This document shows positions 47,197 to 56,624 of a stretch of 64,000 nucleotides of DNA, piece by piece; the stretch's first letter is position 1; every line of letters starts with the position of its first letter. The position numbers and the translations under genes were made by a program. The stretch comes from Rhodococcus sp. WMMA185 (lineage in GTDB: Bacteria; Actinomycetota; Actinomycetes; Mycobacteriales; Mycobacteriaceae). Where the stretch lies: positions 868,001 through 932,000 of the forward strand of contig NZ_CP017014.1 of assembly GCF_001767395.1 (NCBI RefSeq), given 5' to 3'. Under the pieces are notes generated by a model that ran no database searches, had not been told where the DNA came from, and worked only from the letters and a program-made list of their open reading frames with translations.

Positions 47197-48465
47197 ATTC
47201 AGTGTGATCGCACCGAGCACGAGTCCGACTACTACCACGCCGCCCACCGTCCCCAACGCGATGCGCTTCATGGCGGTGGAATCGTTGTCGGGGTTCGGCC
47301 CGACCGCTGACACAGATCCCGGCGCCGCCGGTGAGGGAGTGCGCGCCAGGCTGGGTGCCGCGTAATCCGTCGCGTCCTGGTCCAACGATCCGATCGATGT
47401 CGATGCGGGCAGGGCGAAGCCGTAGTCGAGGAGTCGAGCCGCCTGTTCCCATGGGCGAATAGGCGTCGCTTCCCCACCCATCAGCGTGACCAGCAAGGTC
47501 CGCCCGCCGCGCTCGGCGGCACCGACGTATGTGTGGCGCGCGTCATCGGTGAAGCCGGTCTTGCCGCCGAGAGCGCCATCGTAGTTGTAGAGCAACCGAT
47601 TGTCGTTGGCCAACATGAATCCTGGGCGATCCTCGTCGCCAGGAATTGTCGGATCCTTCGGGAAGCCTGGAAACTCAGCGGATTCCGTACGGATCAGGTT
47701 CGCCAACGTCGAATCCTGCAGTGCTGCCTGGAAAATCACGGCTTGATCGTAGGGCGAACTGCTCATGCCAGGCCCGTCCAGGCCGGAGGGTGTGGCGGCG
47801 CGCGTGTCGAGTGCCCCGAGATCCGCGGCGAGTTCGTTCATTTTCGACACGGCAGCTGCGTCACCACCTAATTGGCGTGCCAAGGCATGCGCCGCATCGT
47901 TGCCCGAGGCCATGATCAGACCTTGCATCAGCTGATGATTGGTGTAGATGCCGCCCTTGCCGATTCCGGCCGCGCTGCCCTCGATGTTGGCGTCTTCTGC
48001 GGTGGCGGTGACGACGGTGTCGAGATCGAGTTCGTCGAGAACGACAAGAGCCAGGAGAAGCTTGATGGTGCTGGCGGGGCGATAGCGACCGTGTGGATCC
48101 TTCGCCGCGAGTACGTCGCCCGACTCGGCGTCGGCAAGCACCCAACCAGAGGCGACGATGTCCGCGGGCAGGGGCGGCGCGGCTTCCGGAAGGATGATGC
48201 CGCATCCGCCGAGCTTGTCTCCGCCCACTGGGTTCGCGGGGACCGGAACGGGAGGGGGGACGGTGTCGCCCGGTGCGGGGACCTCGGACAGGTCGATTGC
48301 GGGTGCGGGCGCAACGGCGAACGGGCAGCTGTCGGTATTCGGCGTGGCGAGGGGTGCCGGTGGCGGTGGCGGTGCCGGCTGGGCACTCGAGACTCCGCCC
48401 ATCGCTGCGACAGCGGAGAGAGCTACTCCCGTAACGGCTACTGCAGATTTTCGACGCCACATCAT
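47140..48465 (-). CDS. dacB: D-alanyl-D-alanine carboxypeptidase (class C/penicillin-binding), membrane-anchored
   Basis: The 441-residue protein has a signal peptide (AVAVTGVALSAVAAMGGVSSAQPA), a Pro-rich linker and the S11 peptidase domain: RPASTIKLLLAL (SxxK), MASGNDAAHALAR (SxN) and LGGKTGFTDDARH (KTG). A single C-terminal helix (IALGTVGGVVVVGLVLGAITL) precedes an Arg-rich repeat tail encoded by the 21-bp repeats. It trims peptidoglycan stem peptides outside the membrane. Corresponds to DacB1 (Rv3330) by position. Confidence 0.9.
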   Translation of the reverse strand: MMWRRKSAVAVTGVALSAVAAMGGVSSAQPAPPPPPAPLATPNTDSCPFAVAPAPAIDLSEVPAPGDTVPPPVPVPANPVGGDKLGGCGIILPEAAPPLPADIVASGWVLADAESGDVLAAKDPHGRYRPASTIKLLLALVVLDELDLDTVVTATAEDANIEGSAAGIGKGGIYTNHQLMQGLIMASGNDAAHALARQLGGDAAAVSKMNELAADLGALDTRAATPSGLDGPGMSSSPYDQAVIFQAALQDSTLANLIRTESAEFPGFPKDPTIPGDEDRPGFMLANDNRLLYNYDGALGGKTGFTDDARHTYVGAAERGGRTLLVTLMGGEATPIRPWEQAARLLDYGFALPASTSIGSLDQDATDYAAPSLARTPSPAAPGSVSAVGPNPDNDSTAMKRIALGTVGGVVVVGLVLGAITLNRRRRQRVLFRRQRFPFRR

Positions 48466-48566
48466 GGATAGGACGTTAGGGGACCGTCGTCGAGGGTCCG
48501 AACCGGCGCGCTGCAGTTACACAGAATTTATGAATACCCGCGTGAACCCAGGCGAGTGCGTAGCGG

Positions 48567-49427
48567 CTACGACTTCTTGTTGACCCCGAAGGCGCCTGCG
48601 ACCAGTCGGAATGTCGGCATAGGGTTTCGGTCTGCTGAAACCGGTTGAATCGTGAGGTGATCCGCTCCCGCTGTGAAGTGTTCTTCGAGGCGCGCGATGA
48701 TGGAGTCGGTGGAGCCGTAGACGACGAGGGCGTCGATCAAGCGGTCACTGCCGCCGTGGTCGAGTTCCTCCGGGGAAAAGCCGAGGCGCATCAGATTCGT
48801 TCGGTAGTTCTGAAGATGCAGATACATCTTGCATGCCTGACGTCCGAGTTGTCGGGCTGTCTCGAGGTCGGTGTCAAGCAGCACTTTGTGTTCGGGCGCC
48901 AAGATCGAATCCGGGCCGATGATCTTGCGGGCTTCTCTGGTGTGCCGGGCGGTGACGAATGCCGGGTGTGCACCACAGGATCTTTCCGCGGAGAGCCTGA
49001 GCATCCGAGGTCCCAATGCGGCCAGCATGCGCCGTGACACGGGCACACCGGCCGTATCGAGTTCGTCGAGATACCGGGTCATTGATTCGAACGGCCCCGA
49101 GTATTTCTGACCGAAGTCTTCCGGATGCCCGACCCCGAGTCCGAGCAGAAACCTCCCCGGAAACCGGGCTTCGAGTCGGTGAAACGACTTGGCGACTTCA
49201 GCAGCCGGCGCGTTGCAGATGTTGGTTATCCCGGTTGCTACCGTTACTCGTTCGGTGGCTTCGAGGACGGCTTCGGAGGACTTCAAGTCCGCAGGCGGCG
49301 AGCCGCTGAGCCAGAGCGTGCCATAGCCGAGTTGTTCGCATTCGCGGGCCATGTCCGGTGAGAAGGCATGGTCGAGCTCGAACGCGCCGAGTCGTCCCAG
49401 ATCGGGAGTCTTGTCGCTGATCATCAT
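48567..49427 (-). CDS. Luciferase-like (LLM) class flavin/F420-dependent oxidoreductase
   Basis: ATG 49427, overlapping the upstream MFS stop by ATGA and following AGGAGGTC, gives 286 residues. The bacterial-luciferase TIM barrel is recognisable from GRLGAFELDHAFSPDMARECEQLGYGTLWL, TGITNICNAPAAEVAKSFHRLEARFPGRFLLGLGVGHPE and HLTIQPVS. The family size and motifs fit the TIGR03620-like F420 group. The substrate is unknown. It is the last gene of the iol-side leftward operon. Confidence 0.8.
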   Translation of the reverse strand: MMISDKTPDLGRLGAFELDHAFSPDMARECEQLGYGTLWLSGSPPADLKSSEAVLEATERVTVATGITNICNAPAAEVAKSFHRLEARFPGRFLLGLGVGHPEDFGQKYSGPFESMTRYLDELDTAGVPVSRRMLAALGPRMLRLSAERSCGAHPAFVTARHTREARKIIGPDSILAPEHKVLLDTDLETARQLGRQACKMYLHLQNYRTNLMRLGFSPEELDHGGSDRLIDALVVYGSTDSIIARLEEHFTAGADHLTIQPVSADRNPMPTFRLVAGAFGVNKKS

Positions 49428-50863
49428 GGTTTGACCTCCTTCGACACCGCGGTTGCCAGCTTTGTGTCGCCAGCGGCGGATGAACTCAGGCGCATCACGG
49501 CGAGGAACCCAGCCAGAGCGACCGCTGCGGGCAGCAGCATGCTTTGTGCCATCCCCGCAGCGAATCCGTCCCTGAGATCTGGCGGTAGTGCAACGGTACG
49601 TTCTGGGACACCGTTCGCCGTCAGCCGCATCGTCATCAAAGCGCCGATACTCGCGACACCCATGACGCCGGCAACCTGGCGAGTGGTGTTGAATACCCCC
49701 GACCCGGCGCCCGCGAGGTGAGGCGGCAAGTTCCTGGTCGCGCTGCCTGCAACTGCCGGCCAGGCGAGGCCGTTGCCTACCCCCACCACAAGCATCGGCA
49801 TGGTCAGCGCCCAAACGGACGAGTCCGGCTTCATGACCAGGGCGAGCCAACCCAACCCGAGCGCCACCAACAACAAACCAGGTCCGGCAAGTGTGCGCGG
49901 TTGCAGACGGTCGAGATACCGACCAACGATCAGTGCGAGAACTGCTGTCAGAACCCCTAGTGGCAGCAGCGGCAAAGCGGATCTCGTAGGTGACAGCCCT
50001 CCGACGAGCTGAGCGTAGAACATCAACGGCACCATCATCGAGGTGATCGTCCATCCCAACGCTGCGATGCCGATGTTGGATACGGTGAAGTACCTGTCCC
50101 GGAACAGGCCGAGCGGCACCAGAGGATCGTTGCTGGTCGAGGCCTGGTATCGGAAGAAGAAGCCCATCGTGACAAGGCCCGCGATGATCGTCAGCCACAC
50201 TGCGGCCGACCAGTCGTAGGTGTGACCTTCCTGCAGGCCGAAGATCAAGAGGAACATGCCTACGGCACTGAGCACCACCCCAAAGAGGTCGAACCGGCGC
50301 AGGCGCGTCTCGAATGCAGGGATGAACGAGATCGAGAGAACGATGGTGGCGATACCGATGGGGACGTTGACGAAGAAGATCCACTGCCATCCGAAGCTGT
50401 CTTCGAGTACACCGCCGGCAACCGGACCGATAGCCATCGCGACGCCCGCGACCGCACCCCACCATCCCATCGCACTACCCCGCTTGTCCGGCGGAAAAAT
50501 GCGGGTGATGACGGCCATGGTTTGTGGAGCCATCATCGCGGCACCCAAACCCTGAAACACTCGTGCCAGGATCAGCACTTCGATGCTGCCAGACAGTCCT
50601 GCCCAGAGCGATGAGAGGGTGAAGACCACGAGACCGACAAGGTAGATGTTCTTCGGCCCGAATCGGTCGCCCAGACGTCCCGTGATGAGCAACGGCACCG
50701 CGAACGCCAACATATAGGCGCTGGTCACCCACACCACGCTTCCGACGTCGGTGTCGAAGCTCGCCATGATCGCGGGGTTGGCCACCGCAACGATCGTCGA
50801 GTCCAGCAAGATCACGAAGAAGCCGAGACAGACCGCCAACAACGCAAGTCGCTGCTTCTTCAT
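49424..50863 (-). CDS. DHA2-family (14-helix) MFS transporter
   Basis: ATG 50863 gives 479 residues starting MKKQRLALLAVCLGFFVILLDSTIVAVANPAI, the DHA2 signature (LDxTIVNVALP-like), with GRLGDRFGPKNIYLVG as motif A and about 14 hydrophobic segments. The family is mostly drug/proton antiport (EmrB/QacA), but the 29-base spacing to iolD suggests a link to inositol metabolism, perhaps export or uptake of a pathway compound (inference). Confidence 0.82.
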   Translation of the reverse strand: MKKQRLALLAVCLGFFVILLDSTIVAVANPAIMASFDTDVGSVVWVTSAYMLAFAVPLLITGRLGDRFGPKNIYLVGLVVFTLSSLWAGLSGSIEVLILARVFQGLGAAMMAPQTMAVITRIFPPDKRGSAMGWWGAVAGVAMAIGPVAGGVLEDSFGWQWIFFVNVPIGIATIVLSISFIPAFETRLRRFDLFGVVLSAVGMFLLIFGLQEGHTYDWSAAVWLTIIAGLVTMGFFFRYQASTSNDPLVPLGLFRDRYFTVSNIGIAALGWTITSMMVPLMFYAQLVGGLSPTRSALPLLPLGVLTAVLALIVGRYLDRLQPRTLAGPGLLLVALGLGWLALVMKPDSSVWALTMPMLVVGVGNGLAWPAVAGSATRNLPPHLAGAGSGVFNTTRQVAGVMGVASIGALMTMRLTANGVPERTVALPPDLRDGFAAGMAQSMLLPAAVALAGFLAVMRLSSSAAGDTKLATAVSKEVKP

Positions 50864-50892
50864 AGCGTCTATCCGCCTTCTCGCCGAAGCTG

Positions 50893-52845
50893 CTACTCGG
50901 CGGGTCGAAGGTAGGAACGCTGAATCCTCTTCCAGGATTCGTAGACCGCCCGTGCGCTCTTGGTCGACTCGAGTTCCGAGGTGGCCGATACTGGTACATC
51001 CCACCACGATTCGCTATCGGGGCCACCGATCAACGGATCAGTCTCGACGTGGATGACGGTGGTGGTCTCGCTGGCCTTGGCTGCCTTGACGGCGTCCGCG
51101 AACTCCGATGCGGTATTCGCCCGAACGACGGTGGCGCCGAGGCTGGCGGCATTGGCTGCCAGGTCGACGGGAAGAATGTCGCCGTCGAGGCGGCCGTCGT
51201 CCGAACGGTATCGGTACCGGGTGCCGAAGCGCTGGGAACCGACCGACTCGGACAGCGAACCGATCGAGGCGAACCCGTGGTTCTGAACCAGGATCACGAT
51301 GATCTTGAGGCGTTCCTGCACGGCGGTCGCAAGTTCGCCGGCCATCATCAGATACGACCCGTCGCCGACCATGACGAACACGTCTCTGTCGGGGCACGCC
51401 ATCGCGACACCGAGCCCGCCGGCGACTTCGTATCCCATGCAGGAGTATCCGTATTCGACGTGGTAGCCCTTCCAGTCGCGCGCACGCCAGAGCTTGTGAA
51501 GGTCACCGGGCATAGAACCGGCGGCGCACACCACGACATCGCGAGGATCTGAGAGCGTGTTCACCAGGCCGATCATCCGACTCTGATCGAGCGCCTCGCC
51601 GGTCTCGGAATCGGCTGACCTGTAGACGGATTCGACGGTCGAATTCCAACGCTGCACGAGTTCGCCGATCCTGGCTGCGTAAGACTCGTCGACCTTGTAG
51701 TCCTGTAGGGCAAGCGTTAAGGCATCGAGAGCCTCGCGCGCATCGGCGACCACGCTCATGCCGCTCTGCTTCACCGAGTCGAATGACGCGATGTTGATGT
51801 TGACGAAGCGGACATCGGGATTGGTGAACGCCGTGCGAGATGCAGTGGTGAAATCGCTGTACCTAGTGCCGATTCCGATCACAACGTCGGCATCGGTGGC
51901 GAGTGCATTGGCGGCCGTGGTCCCGGTGGATCCGATAGCGCCCACGCACTGCGGGTGATCATGAACGAGAGAGCCCTTGCCGGCCTGACTCTGGGAGGCG
52001 GGGATGCCGGTCTGTGCGCAGAATGTCGCAAGGGACGCGGTGGCATGGCTGTAGATGACGCCGCCACCGGCGACGATCAGGGGTTTGCGTGCGGAGCGAA
52101 TAATCGCGGCTGCACGCTCGATGGCCGATCGCTCGGGAAGCGGGCGTGCGACATGCCAGACACGTTCCGCGAAGAAGGACTGCGGCCAGTCGAATGCCTC
52201 AGCCTGCACGTCCTGCGGAATGGCGATGGTGACAGCACCGGTCTCGACGGGATCGGTGAGCACACGCATGCCGGAAAGGAGAGCGCCGGGCAGTTGCTCC
52301 GGTCGCCAAACTCGGTCGAAGTACCGTGACACAGGCTTGAACGCATCGTTGACGGTAACGTCGCCGCTCGTCGGCAACTCCAGCTCCTGGAGCACCGGAG
52401 TGCTGACGCGAGTGGCAAACGTGTCCGCGGGAAGCAGGAGTACGGGTAGGCGGTTGACGGTGGCGAGTGCCGCACCCGTGATCATGTTGGTCGCGCCGGG
52501 GCCGACGCTCGAGGTTACGGCCCATGTCTGCAGGCGGTCCTTCATGCGTGCGTACGCGACGGCCGAATGAACCATGGCCTGTTCGTTGCGACCGAGCACG
52601 TAGGGGAGCGTCGGTTCGCGACCGGCGCCCTGATCCTCGATCTCCGACTGCAGCAGGGCTTGCCCCAAACCGGCGACGTTGCCATGGCCGAATATTCCGA
52701 AACAGCCGGCGAACAGTCGGGTTCGCCGGCCGTCTCGTTCGGTGTATTGATTCGCAAGGAATCGGACAACCGCCTGAGACACGGTGAGGCGTAAGGTCGG
52801 TTCGTCACGGGCGGTGCGATTGCCGGTCGCGTCGGTGGGGGCCAT
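50893..52845 (-). CDS. iolD: 3D-(3,5/4)-trihydroxycyclohexane-1,2-dione acylhydrolase IolD
   Basis: The 650-residue ThDP enzyme shows the Glu-containing N-terminal domain (LPYVLGRNEQAMVHSAVAYAR) and the ThDP/Mg motif VMVGDGSYLMMAGELATAVQERLKIIVILVQNHGF. Length and sequence SSVGPGATNMITGAALATVNRLPVLLLPADTFATR are characteristic of IolD. It opens the inositol-derived ring. Fourth gene in the iolC-aldolase-iolB-iolD order. Confidence 0.93.
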   Translation of the reverse strand: MAPTDATGNRTARDEPTLRLTVSQAVVRFLANQYTERDGRRTRLFAGCFGIFGHGNVAGLGQALLQSEIEDQGAGREPTLPYVLGRNEQAMVHSAVAYARMKDRLQTWAVTSSVGPGATNMITGAALATVNRLPVLLLPADTFATRVSTPVLQELELPTSGDVTVNDAFKPVSRYFDRVWRPEQLPGALLSGMRVLTDPVETGAVTIAIPQDVQAEAFDWPQSFFAERVWHVARPLPERSAIERAAAIIRSARKPLIVAGGGVIYSHATASLATFCAQTGIPASQSQAGKGSLVHDHPQCVGAIGSTGTTAANALATDADVVIGIGTRYSDFTTASRTAFTNPDVRFVNINIASFDSVKQSGMSVVADAREALDALTLALQDYKVDESYAARIGELVQRWNSTVESVYRSADSETGEALDQSRMIGLVNTLSDPRDVVVCAAGSMPGDLHKLWRARDWKGYHVEYGYSCMGYEVAGGLGVAMACPDRDVFVMVGDGSYLMMAGELATAVQERLKIIVILVQNHGFASIGSLSESVGSQRFGTRYRYRSDDGRLDGDILPVDLAANAASLGATVVRANTASEFADAVKAAKASETTTVIHVETDPLIGGPDSESWWDVPVSATSELESTKSARAVYESWKRIQRSYLRPAE

Positions 52846-52875
52846 GCCTACCTCCGTGTGTTTGTGGGACCGCAG

Positions 52876-53748
52876 TCAGTTGTGGGACCGCAGCGGCAGT
52901 CGGGAGTCGATGTCCTGGTGATCCCAGCTACCGCGGAGCCAGGTGTGTGCCGGATCGTCGCAGATATTCCATGCCCTGGCTTCACCGGGACCGGCCATGA
53001 CGTTCAGGTAATACATGTGGTGACCGGGGGCCGCGATGGATGGGCCGTGGTAGCCGTGCGGAACCAGGACGACGTCGCCGGACCGGACCTCCTCGAGCAC
53101 TTCGATGGGGCGTTCGGGAGTTCCGTACACCCGGTGGTATCCGAATCCTTCGGTCAGGGTGGGGCTTCGGTCGATCTCGAAATAGTAGATCTCCTCGAGT
53201 GCTGATTCGACCTCGGTGTTCTCGTCGTGTTTGTGGCTCGGGTAGGACGACCAGTTCCCGCTAGGAGTGATGACCTCGCACGCAATGATGGAGTCGGCAG
53301 CGAAGGTATCGGCGGTGGCGAAGTTGTGGACCTGTCGGCTGCAATTGCCGGCGCCGCGAAGCTCGATCGGAACGTCAGCTGCCGGCCCGTACCTGTTGGG
53401 GAGCTTTGCGCCTGCGCGGGCTCCGCAGAGAGCGAACCTGCCACCGCCGATGCTGGTGACCGAGTAGTGGGAATCGCGTCCTATGTATACGAAGTCGCTC
53501 GGTCCGTCGAATACGGAGATCCGCCCCTTCAAGGGAAACTCGGTGCCGTCCGAAGAGACGAGGGCCGAGCCGGACAGCGGTAGCACGATGATCTCGTTCT
53601 CACCCGAGTCCAACTCCACCATCGCGCCCGGGGAGAGTTCGAGAGTCCACAGGCTCGACTCGCTCCAGCCCGCCGATTCCGGCGTCACAACGGTCGTGAA
53701 TCGTCCGTCTGCAGACGATCCGGCGGGGACGTAGTACTTGCTGAACAT
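52876..53748 (-). CDS. iolB: 5-deoxy-glucuronate isomerase IolB
   Basis: ATG 53748, four bases after GGAG, gives 290 residues of bicupin fold. YPSHKHDENTEVESALEEIYYFEIDRSPTLTEGFGYHRVYG carries the metal-binding His/Glu set, and VLVPHGYHGPSIAAPGHHMYYLNVMAGPG the last His. It converts 5-deoxy-D-glucuronate to 2-deoxy-5-keto-gluconate. GTG 53760 is a less likely start. Confidence 0.93.
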   Translation of the reverse strand: MFSKYYVPAGSSADGRFTTVVTPESAGWSESSLWTLELSPGAMVELDSGENEIIVLPLSGSALVSSDGTEFPLKGRISVFDGPSDFVYIGRDSHYSVTSIGGGRFALCGARAGAKLPNRYGPAADVPIELRGAGNCSRQVHNFATADTFAADSIIACEVITPSGNWSSYPSHKHDENTEVESALEEIYYFEIDRSPTLTEGFGYHRVYGTPERPIEVLEEVRSGDVVLVPHGYHGPSIAAPGHHMYYLNVMAGPGEARAWNICDDPAHTWLRGSWDHQDIDSRLPLRSHN

Positions 53749-53766
53749 CTCGCTCCTCACTGGCGT

Positions 53767-54666
53767 CTAGTGTACGAGCTTGACTGCAGTATCGACCGCC
53801 GTAGCCACGTCGTCGTTCGGCGGGTACAAGAGGGCGCGCCCGATGATCAAGCCTCGCACCGAGGGCAATCGAAGGGCGTGATCCCACCTGGTGTACGTCT
53901 CGTCGGGCACTGTCTGCGGGTCGCCACCGAGAAGGAGGGTGGGCAGGGTGGTGGCGTCCATGACACGTTCCATCTCGTCGACTACGGGAAGCTTCATCCA
54001 CGTGTAGGCGGACGTCGAGCCGAGGCCCTGTGCGATATGAACCGATTTGATGACCGCATCAGGGCTGAGGTCGTTGACTACTTTGCCCTTGACGTGGCTC
54101 GAGAGGAACGGCTCGAGCATCGCGATCCGCCCGGCTGCTGCCAGTTCGTCCACCGCCCTGGCGCATGCGGTCAGGGTGGGCAAGGTTCCGGGATCGCCGA
54201 GCGCGATGCGTAGCAGCATCTTGCCGCCGTTCATGCCGAACCTGCAGATCCCCTCGGCTGCGTAGCCGGTCATCGCGTCGTCGAATTCAAAACTGGCGCC
54301 GGCCAATCCGCCGCGGTTCATCGACGAGATGACCACCTTGTCATCGAGCGCGCCGAGGAGCAGTAGGTCGTCGAGAACATCTGCGGTGCCGAGGACGCCG
54401 TCGACGCCGGGGTTGGCGAGGGCTGTCCGCAGGCGGTCGAGTAGATCGGTGCGACTGTTCATGGCCGTGGGGTTGCCGCCGACGGACAGCGCTCCCCGCG
54501 CAGCGTGGTCGGCCGCGACGATCATCAGGCGACCGTTCCCCCGAATGGTGGCACGAGGGATCCTCGACGCCCAGGCCTGTTCGATGACCTGAGGGTTGTT
54601 TGTGCGGATCTCCGTCAGCTCGGCGTATGTGGTGGCGTGGGGCCGGGTACGGAGCCTGTCAGACAT
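53767..54666 (-). CDS. Cgl0159-family (beta/alpha)8 protein, aldolase-like, inositol cluster
   Basis: The 299-residue protein matches the family named for Corynebacterium glutamicum Cgl0159, found in iol clusters. Landmarks: RLMIVAADHAARGALSVGG, GVLGTADVLDDLLLLGALDDKVVISSMNRGGLAGASFEFDD, and IKSVHIAQGLGSTSAYTWMKLPVVDEMERVMDATTLPTLLLGGD, where the Lys of WMKLP could be the Schiff-base Lys of a class I aldolase. It probably cleaves 2-deoxy-5-keto-gluconate-6-phosphate in place of IolJ, which is absent (inference). Its start overlaps the iolC stop by 8 bases. Confidence 0.8.
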   Translation of the reverse strand: MSDRLRTRPHATTYAELTEIRTNNPQVIEQAWASRIPRATIRGNGRLMIVAADHAARGALSVGGNPTAMNSRTDLLDRLRTALANPGVDGVLGTADVLDDLLLLGALDDKVVISSMNRGGLAGASFEFDDAMTGYAAEGICRFGMNGGKMLLRIALGDPGTLPTLTACARAVDELAAAGRIAMLEPFLSSHVKGKVVNDLSPDAVIKSVHIAQGLGSTSAYTWMKLPVVDEMERVMDATTLPTLLLGGDPQTVPDETYTRWDHALRLPSVRGLIIGRALLYPPNDDVATAVDTAVKLVH

Positions 54667-55648
54667 TCGCGTCCTCCGTTGCGGTGGACTCGGCCAAGTC
54701 GTGCACTTCTTCGGCTGTCGGCATCGCAGTGGAGCACTCGAGGCGCGAGGCGACGATCGCGCCGGCGGCGTTGGCGTATCGCAACACCTTCTCGAGTGGC
54801 CAACCGGCCAGCAGTCCGTGACACAGTGATCCGCCGAAGCTGTCGCCTGCGCCCAGGCCGTTGACTACGTCGACGCTATTGGGAAGAACGGTGATCGATT
54901 GCGTCCGGGTCCGACCGAGCACCCCTCGGGGGCCCTGCTTGACGATGGCGAGTTCGATACCGAGGTCCAAGAGGGCGTCGGCCGCCTTGTGCGGATTGGT
55001 CTCACCGACCGCGATCTCGCACTCCTCGCGGTTGCCCACAGCCACCGTCACGTGTTCGAGGGCGCGCCGGACCTGCTTGGTCGCGTCCTGCGGTGTAGAC
55101 CAGAACATCGGCCGGTAGTCCAGATCGAGCACAGTCAGTGAGCGGCGTTCCCGAGCCTCCCACGCAGCGAAGTGTGCGCTGCGGCTGGGTTCTTCGGACA
55201 GACCGGTCATTGTCGACCAATACAGGGATGCGTTGCGCACAGCGTCGAGGTCGATGCTTTGAGCAGTGATCTGCATGTCAGGAGCGTGAGGTTTGCGGTA
55301 GAAGTACAGCGGGAAGCTATCCGGGGGGAAGATCTCGCAGAACGTCACCGGTGTCGGGTACGCGGAATCGGTGACGATGAATCGGTCGTCGACTCCCAGG
55401 TCGGTCAGTGCGCGCTTGACGAACTGTCCGAAAGGGTCGTTACCGACACCCGAGATCAGAGCACTCGACAGTCCGAGGCGTGCCGCGGCCACGGCGACGT
55501 TGGCGGCGCTGCCGCCGAGGAATTTGCCGAACGTTTCGACGTCCGCGAGTCCGACGCCGGTCTGAAGTGGGTATAGATCCACTCCGCACCGGCCGATCGC
55601 GAGCACGTCGAGTCCCTGCCCGCGCTGGTGGGCGTTGGTGCTTGTCAA
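54659..55648 (-). CDS. iolC: 5-dehydro-2-deoxygluconokinase IolC (PfkB family)
   Basis: TTG 55648 follows GGGAG by six bases and gives 329 residues (the frame is open further upstream through the operator, so those starts are rejected). PfkB motifs: GKFLGGSAANVAVAAARLGL near the N-terminus and VVNGLGAGDSFGGSLCHGLL with the catalytic Asp near the C-terminus. It phosphorylates 2-deoxy-5-keto-gluconate. First gene of the leftward iol operon, with an operator 120 bases upstream. Confidence 0.9.
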   Translation of the reverse strand: MTSTNAHQRGQGLDVLAIGRCGVDLYPLQTGVGLADVETFGKFLGGSAANVAVAAARLGLSSALISGVGNDPFGQFVKRALTDLGVDDRFIVTDSAYPTPVTFCEIFPPDSFPLYFYRKPHAPDMQITAQSIDLDAVRNASLYWSTMTGLSEEPSRSAHFAAWEARERRSLTVLDLDYRPMFWSTPQDATKQVRRALEHVTVAVGNREECEIAVGETNPHKAADALLDLGIELAIVKQGPRGVLGRTRTQSITVLPNSVDVVNGLGAGDSFGGSLCHGLLAGWPLEKVLRYANAAGAIVASRLECSTAMPTAEEVHDLAESTATEDANV

Positions 55649-55767
55649 ATCGGGCTCCCGAGAGAGGTCATGGTAGGTGGCCTGCGCCGCCCCGGGGCAT
55701 GCGCGGGACCTAGGAGGACTGCGCAGGAACTGACGTGCCAAAGAAACTGTGCTCAAAAACGCAGAGA

Positions 55768-55792
55768 ATGTCAATAAATTGTCCTGACATTA
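55768..55792 (+). promoter_or_regulatory. Candidate iol operator 1 (ATGTCA-N11-TGACAT)
   Basis: AATGTCA (55768-55774) and TGACATT (55786-55792) form a perfect inverted repeat with 11-base spacer in the divergent iolC/regulator promoter region. The same arms and spacer recur at 56790-56812 ahead of the ABC transporter. Likely site for the adjacent GntR regulator. Confidence 0.7.
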
Positions 55793-55886
55793 TGACCTGC
55801 GTGCTGTGAATGCTAGTGTTCGGATTCGCTACTGGAACTAGCACCGCCAGTGGCCTCGCTTGCTAGGTCGAAGATCGGAGCTGACT

Positions 55887-56624
55887 GTGGTATCAGCACT
55901 CGCCGTCGAGTTGGATAGGTCGAGCCCGGTGCCGCTGTATTTCCAGTTGGCACAAGCGATCGAGAAAGCGATTCTCGACGGTCAACTCGCTCCCGGTGAC
56001 CGATTCGAGAACGAGCTCGCCCTGGCCAAACGCGTCAACCTCTCGCGCCCGACCACACGACGCGCCATTCAGGAACTGGTCGACAAGGGACTGCTCGTCC
56101 GCAAGCGTGGTGTGGGGACACAGGTCGTTCAGAGTCCGGTTCAACGTCCGGTAGACCTCACGAGCCTGTTCGACGATCTCGCTCGCGCCGGCCAGGTGCC
56201 GACCACCAAACTGCTCGAGTACACGGTGAGCGTTCCCGATGCGCAGATCGCGTCGGAACTCAATCTCGAGGGTGACGCGGAAGTAGCAACCATCAGGCGC
56301 CTGCGCTGCACCAACGGTGAGCCACTGGCGGTTATGACCAACCACGTTCCGGCGCACATCGCGCCCGATCCGGCAGATCTCGAGACTCAGGGTCTCTACC
56401 AGATTCTGCGAGCCCGCGGCATCCACATCCGAGTCGCGAGGCAGAGGATCGGCGCTCGCGGCGCAACGCGCGAGGAGGCCGGGCTACTCGAAGAGAAGCC
56501 GGGGGCAGCCCTTTTGACGATGAGCCGTACCGCGTTCGATGATTCGGGGAGCTCGGTCGAGTTCGGCACACACTGCTACCGCGCCTCACGCTACTTTTTC
56601 GAAACCACCGTGGTCGACCGCTAG
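55887..56624 (+). CDS. GntR/HutC-family regulator of the inositol genes (IolR-like)
   Basis: GTG 55887 follows GGAG by six bases and gives 245 residues. The winged HTH PLYFQLAQAIEKAILDGQLAPGDRFENELALAKRVNLSRPTTRRAIQELVDKGLLVRKRGVGTQV is followed by a UTRA effector domain (about residues 95-240). C. glutamicum IolR is a GntR repressor of iol genes, and location between the two inositol transcription units supports the same job here. The effector is probably a pathway intermediate. Confidence 0.85.
   Translation: MVSALAVELDRSSPVPLYFQLAQAIEKAILDGQLAPGDRFENELALAKRVNLSRPTTRRAIQELVDKGLLVRKRGVGTQVVQSPVQRPVDLTSLFDDLARAGQVPTTKLLEYTVSVPDAQIASELNLEGDAEVATIRRLRCTNGEPLAVMTNHVPAHIAPDPADLETQGLYQILRARGIHIRVARQRIGARGATREEAGLLEEKPGAALLTMSRTAFDDSGSSVEFGTHCYRASRYFFETTVVDR

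Noticed and set aside
49428-50465. Long upstream extension (about 346 codons) of the luciferase-like frame
   Set aside because: It lies in another phase of the MFS gene; ATG 49427 has AGGAGG and an ATGA overlap.
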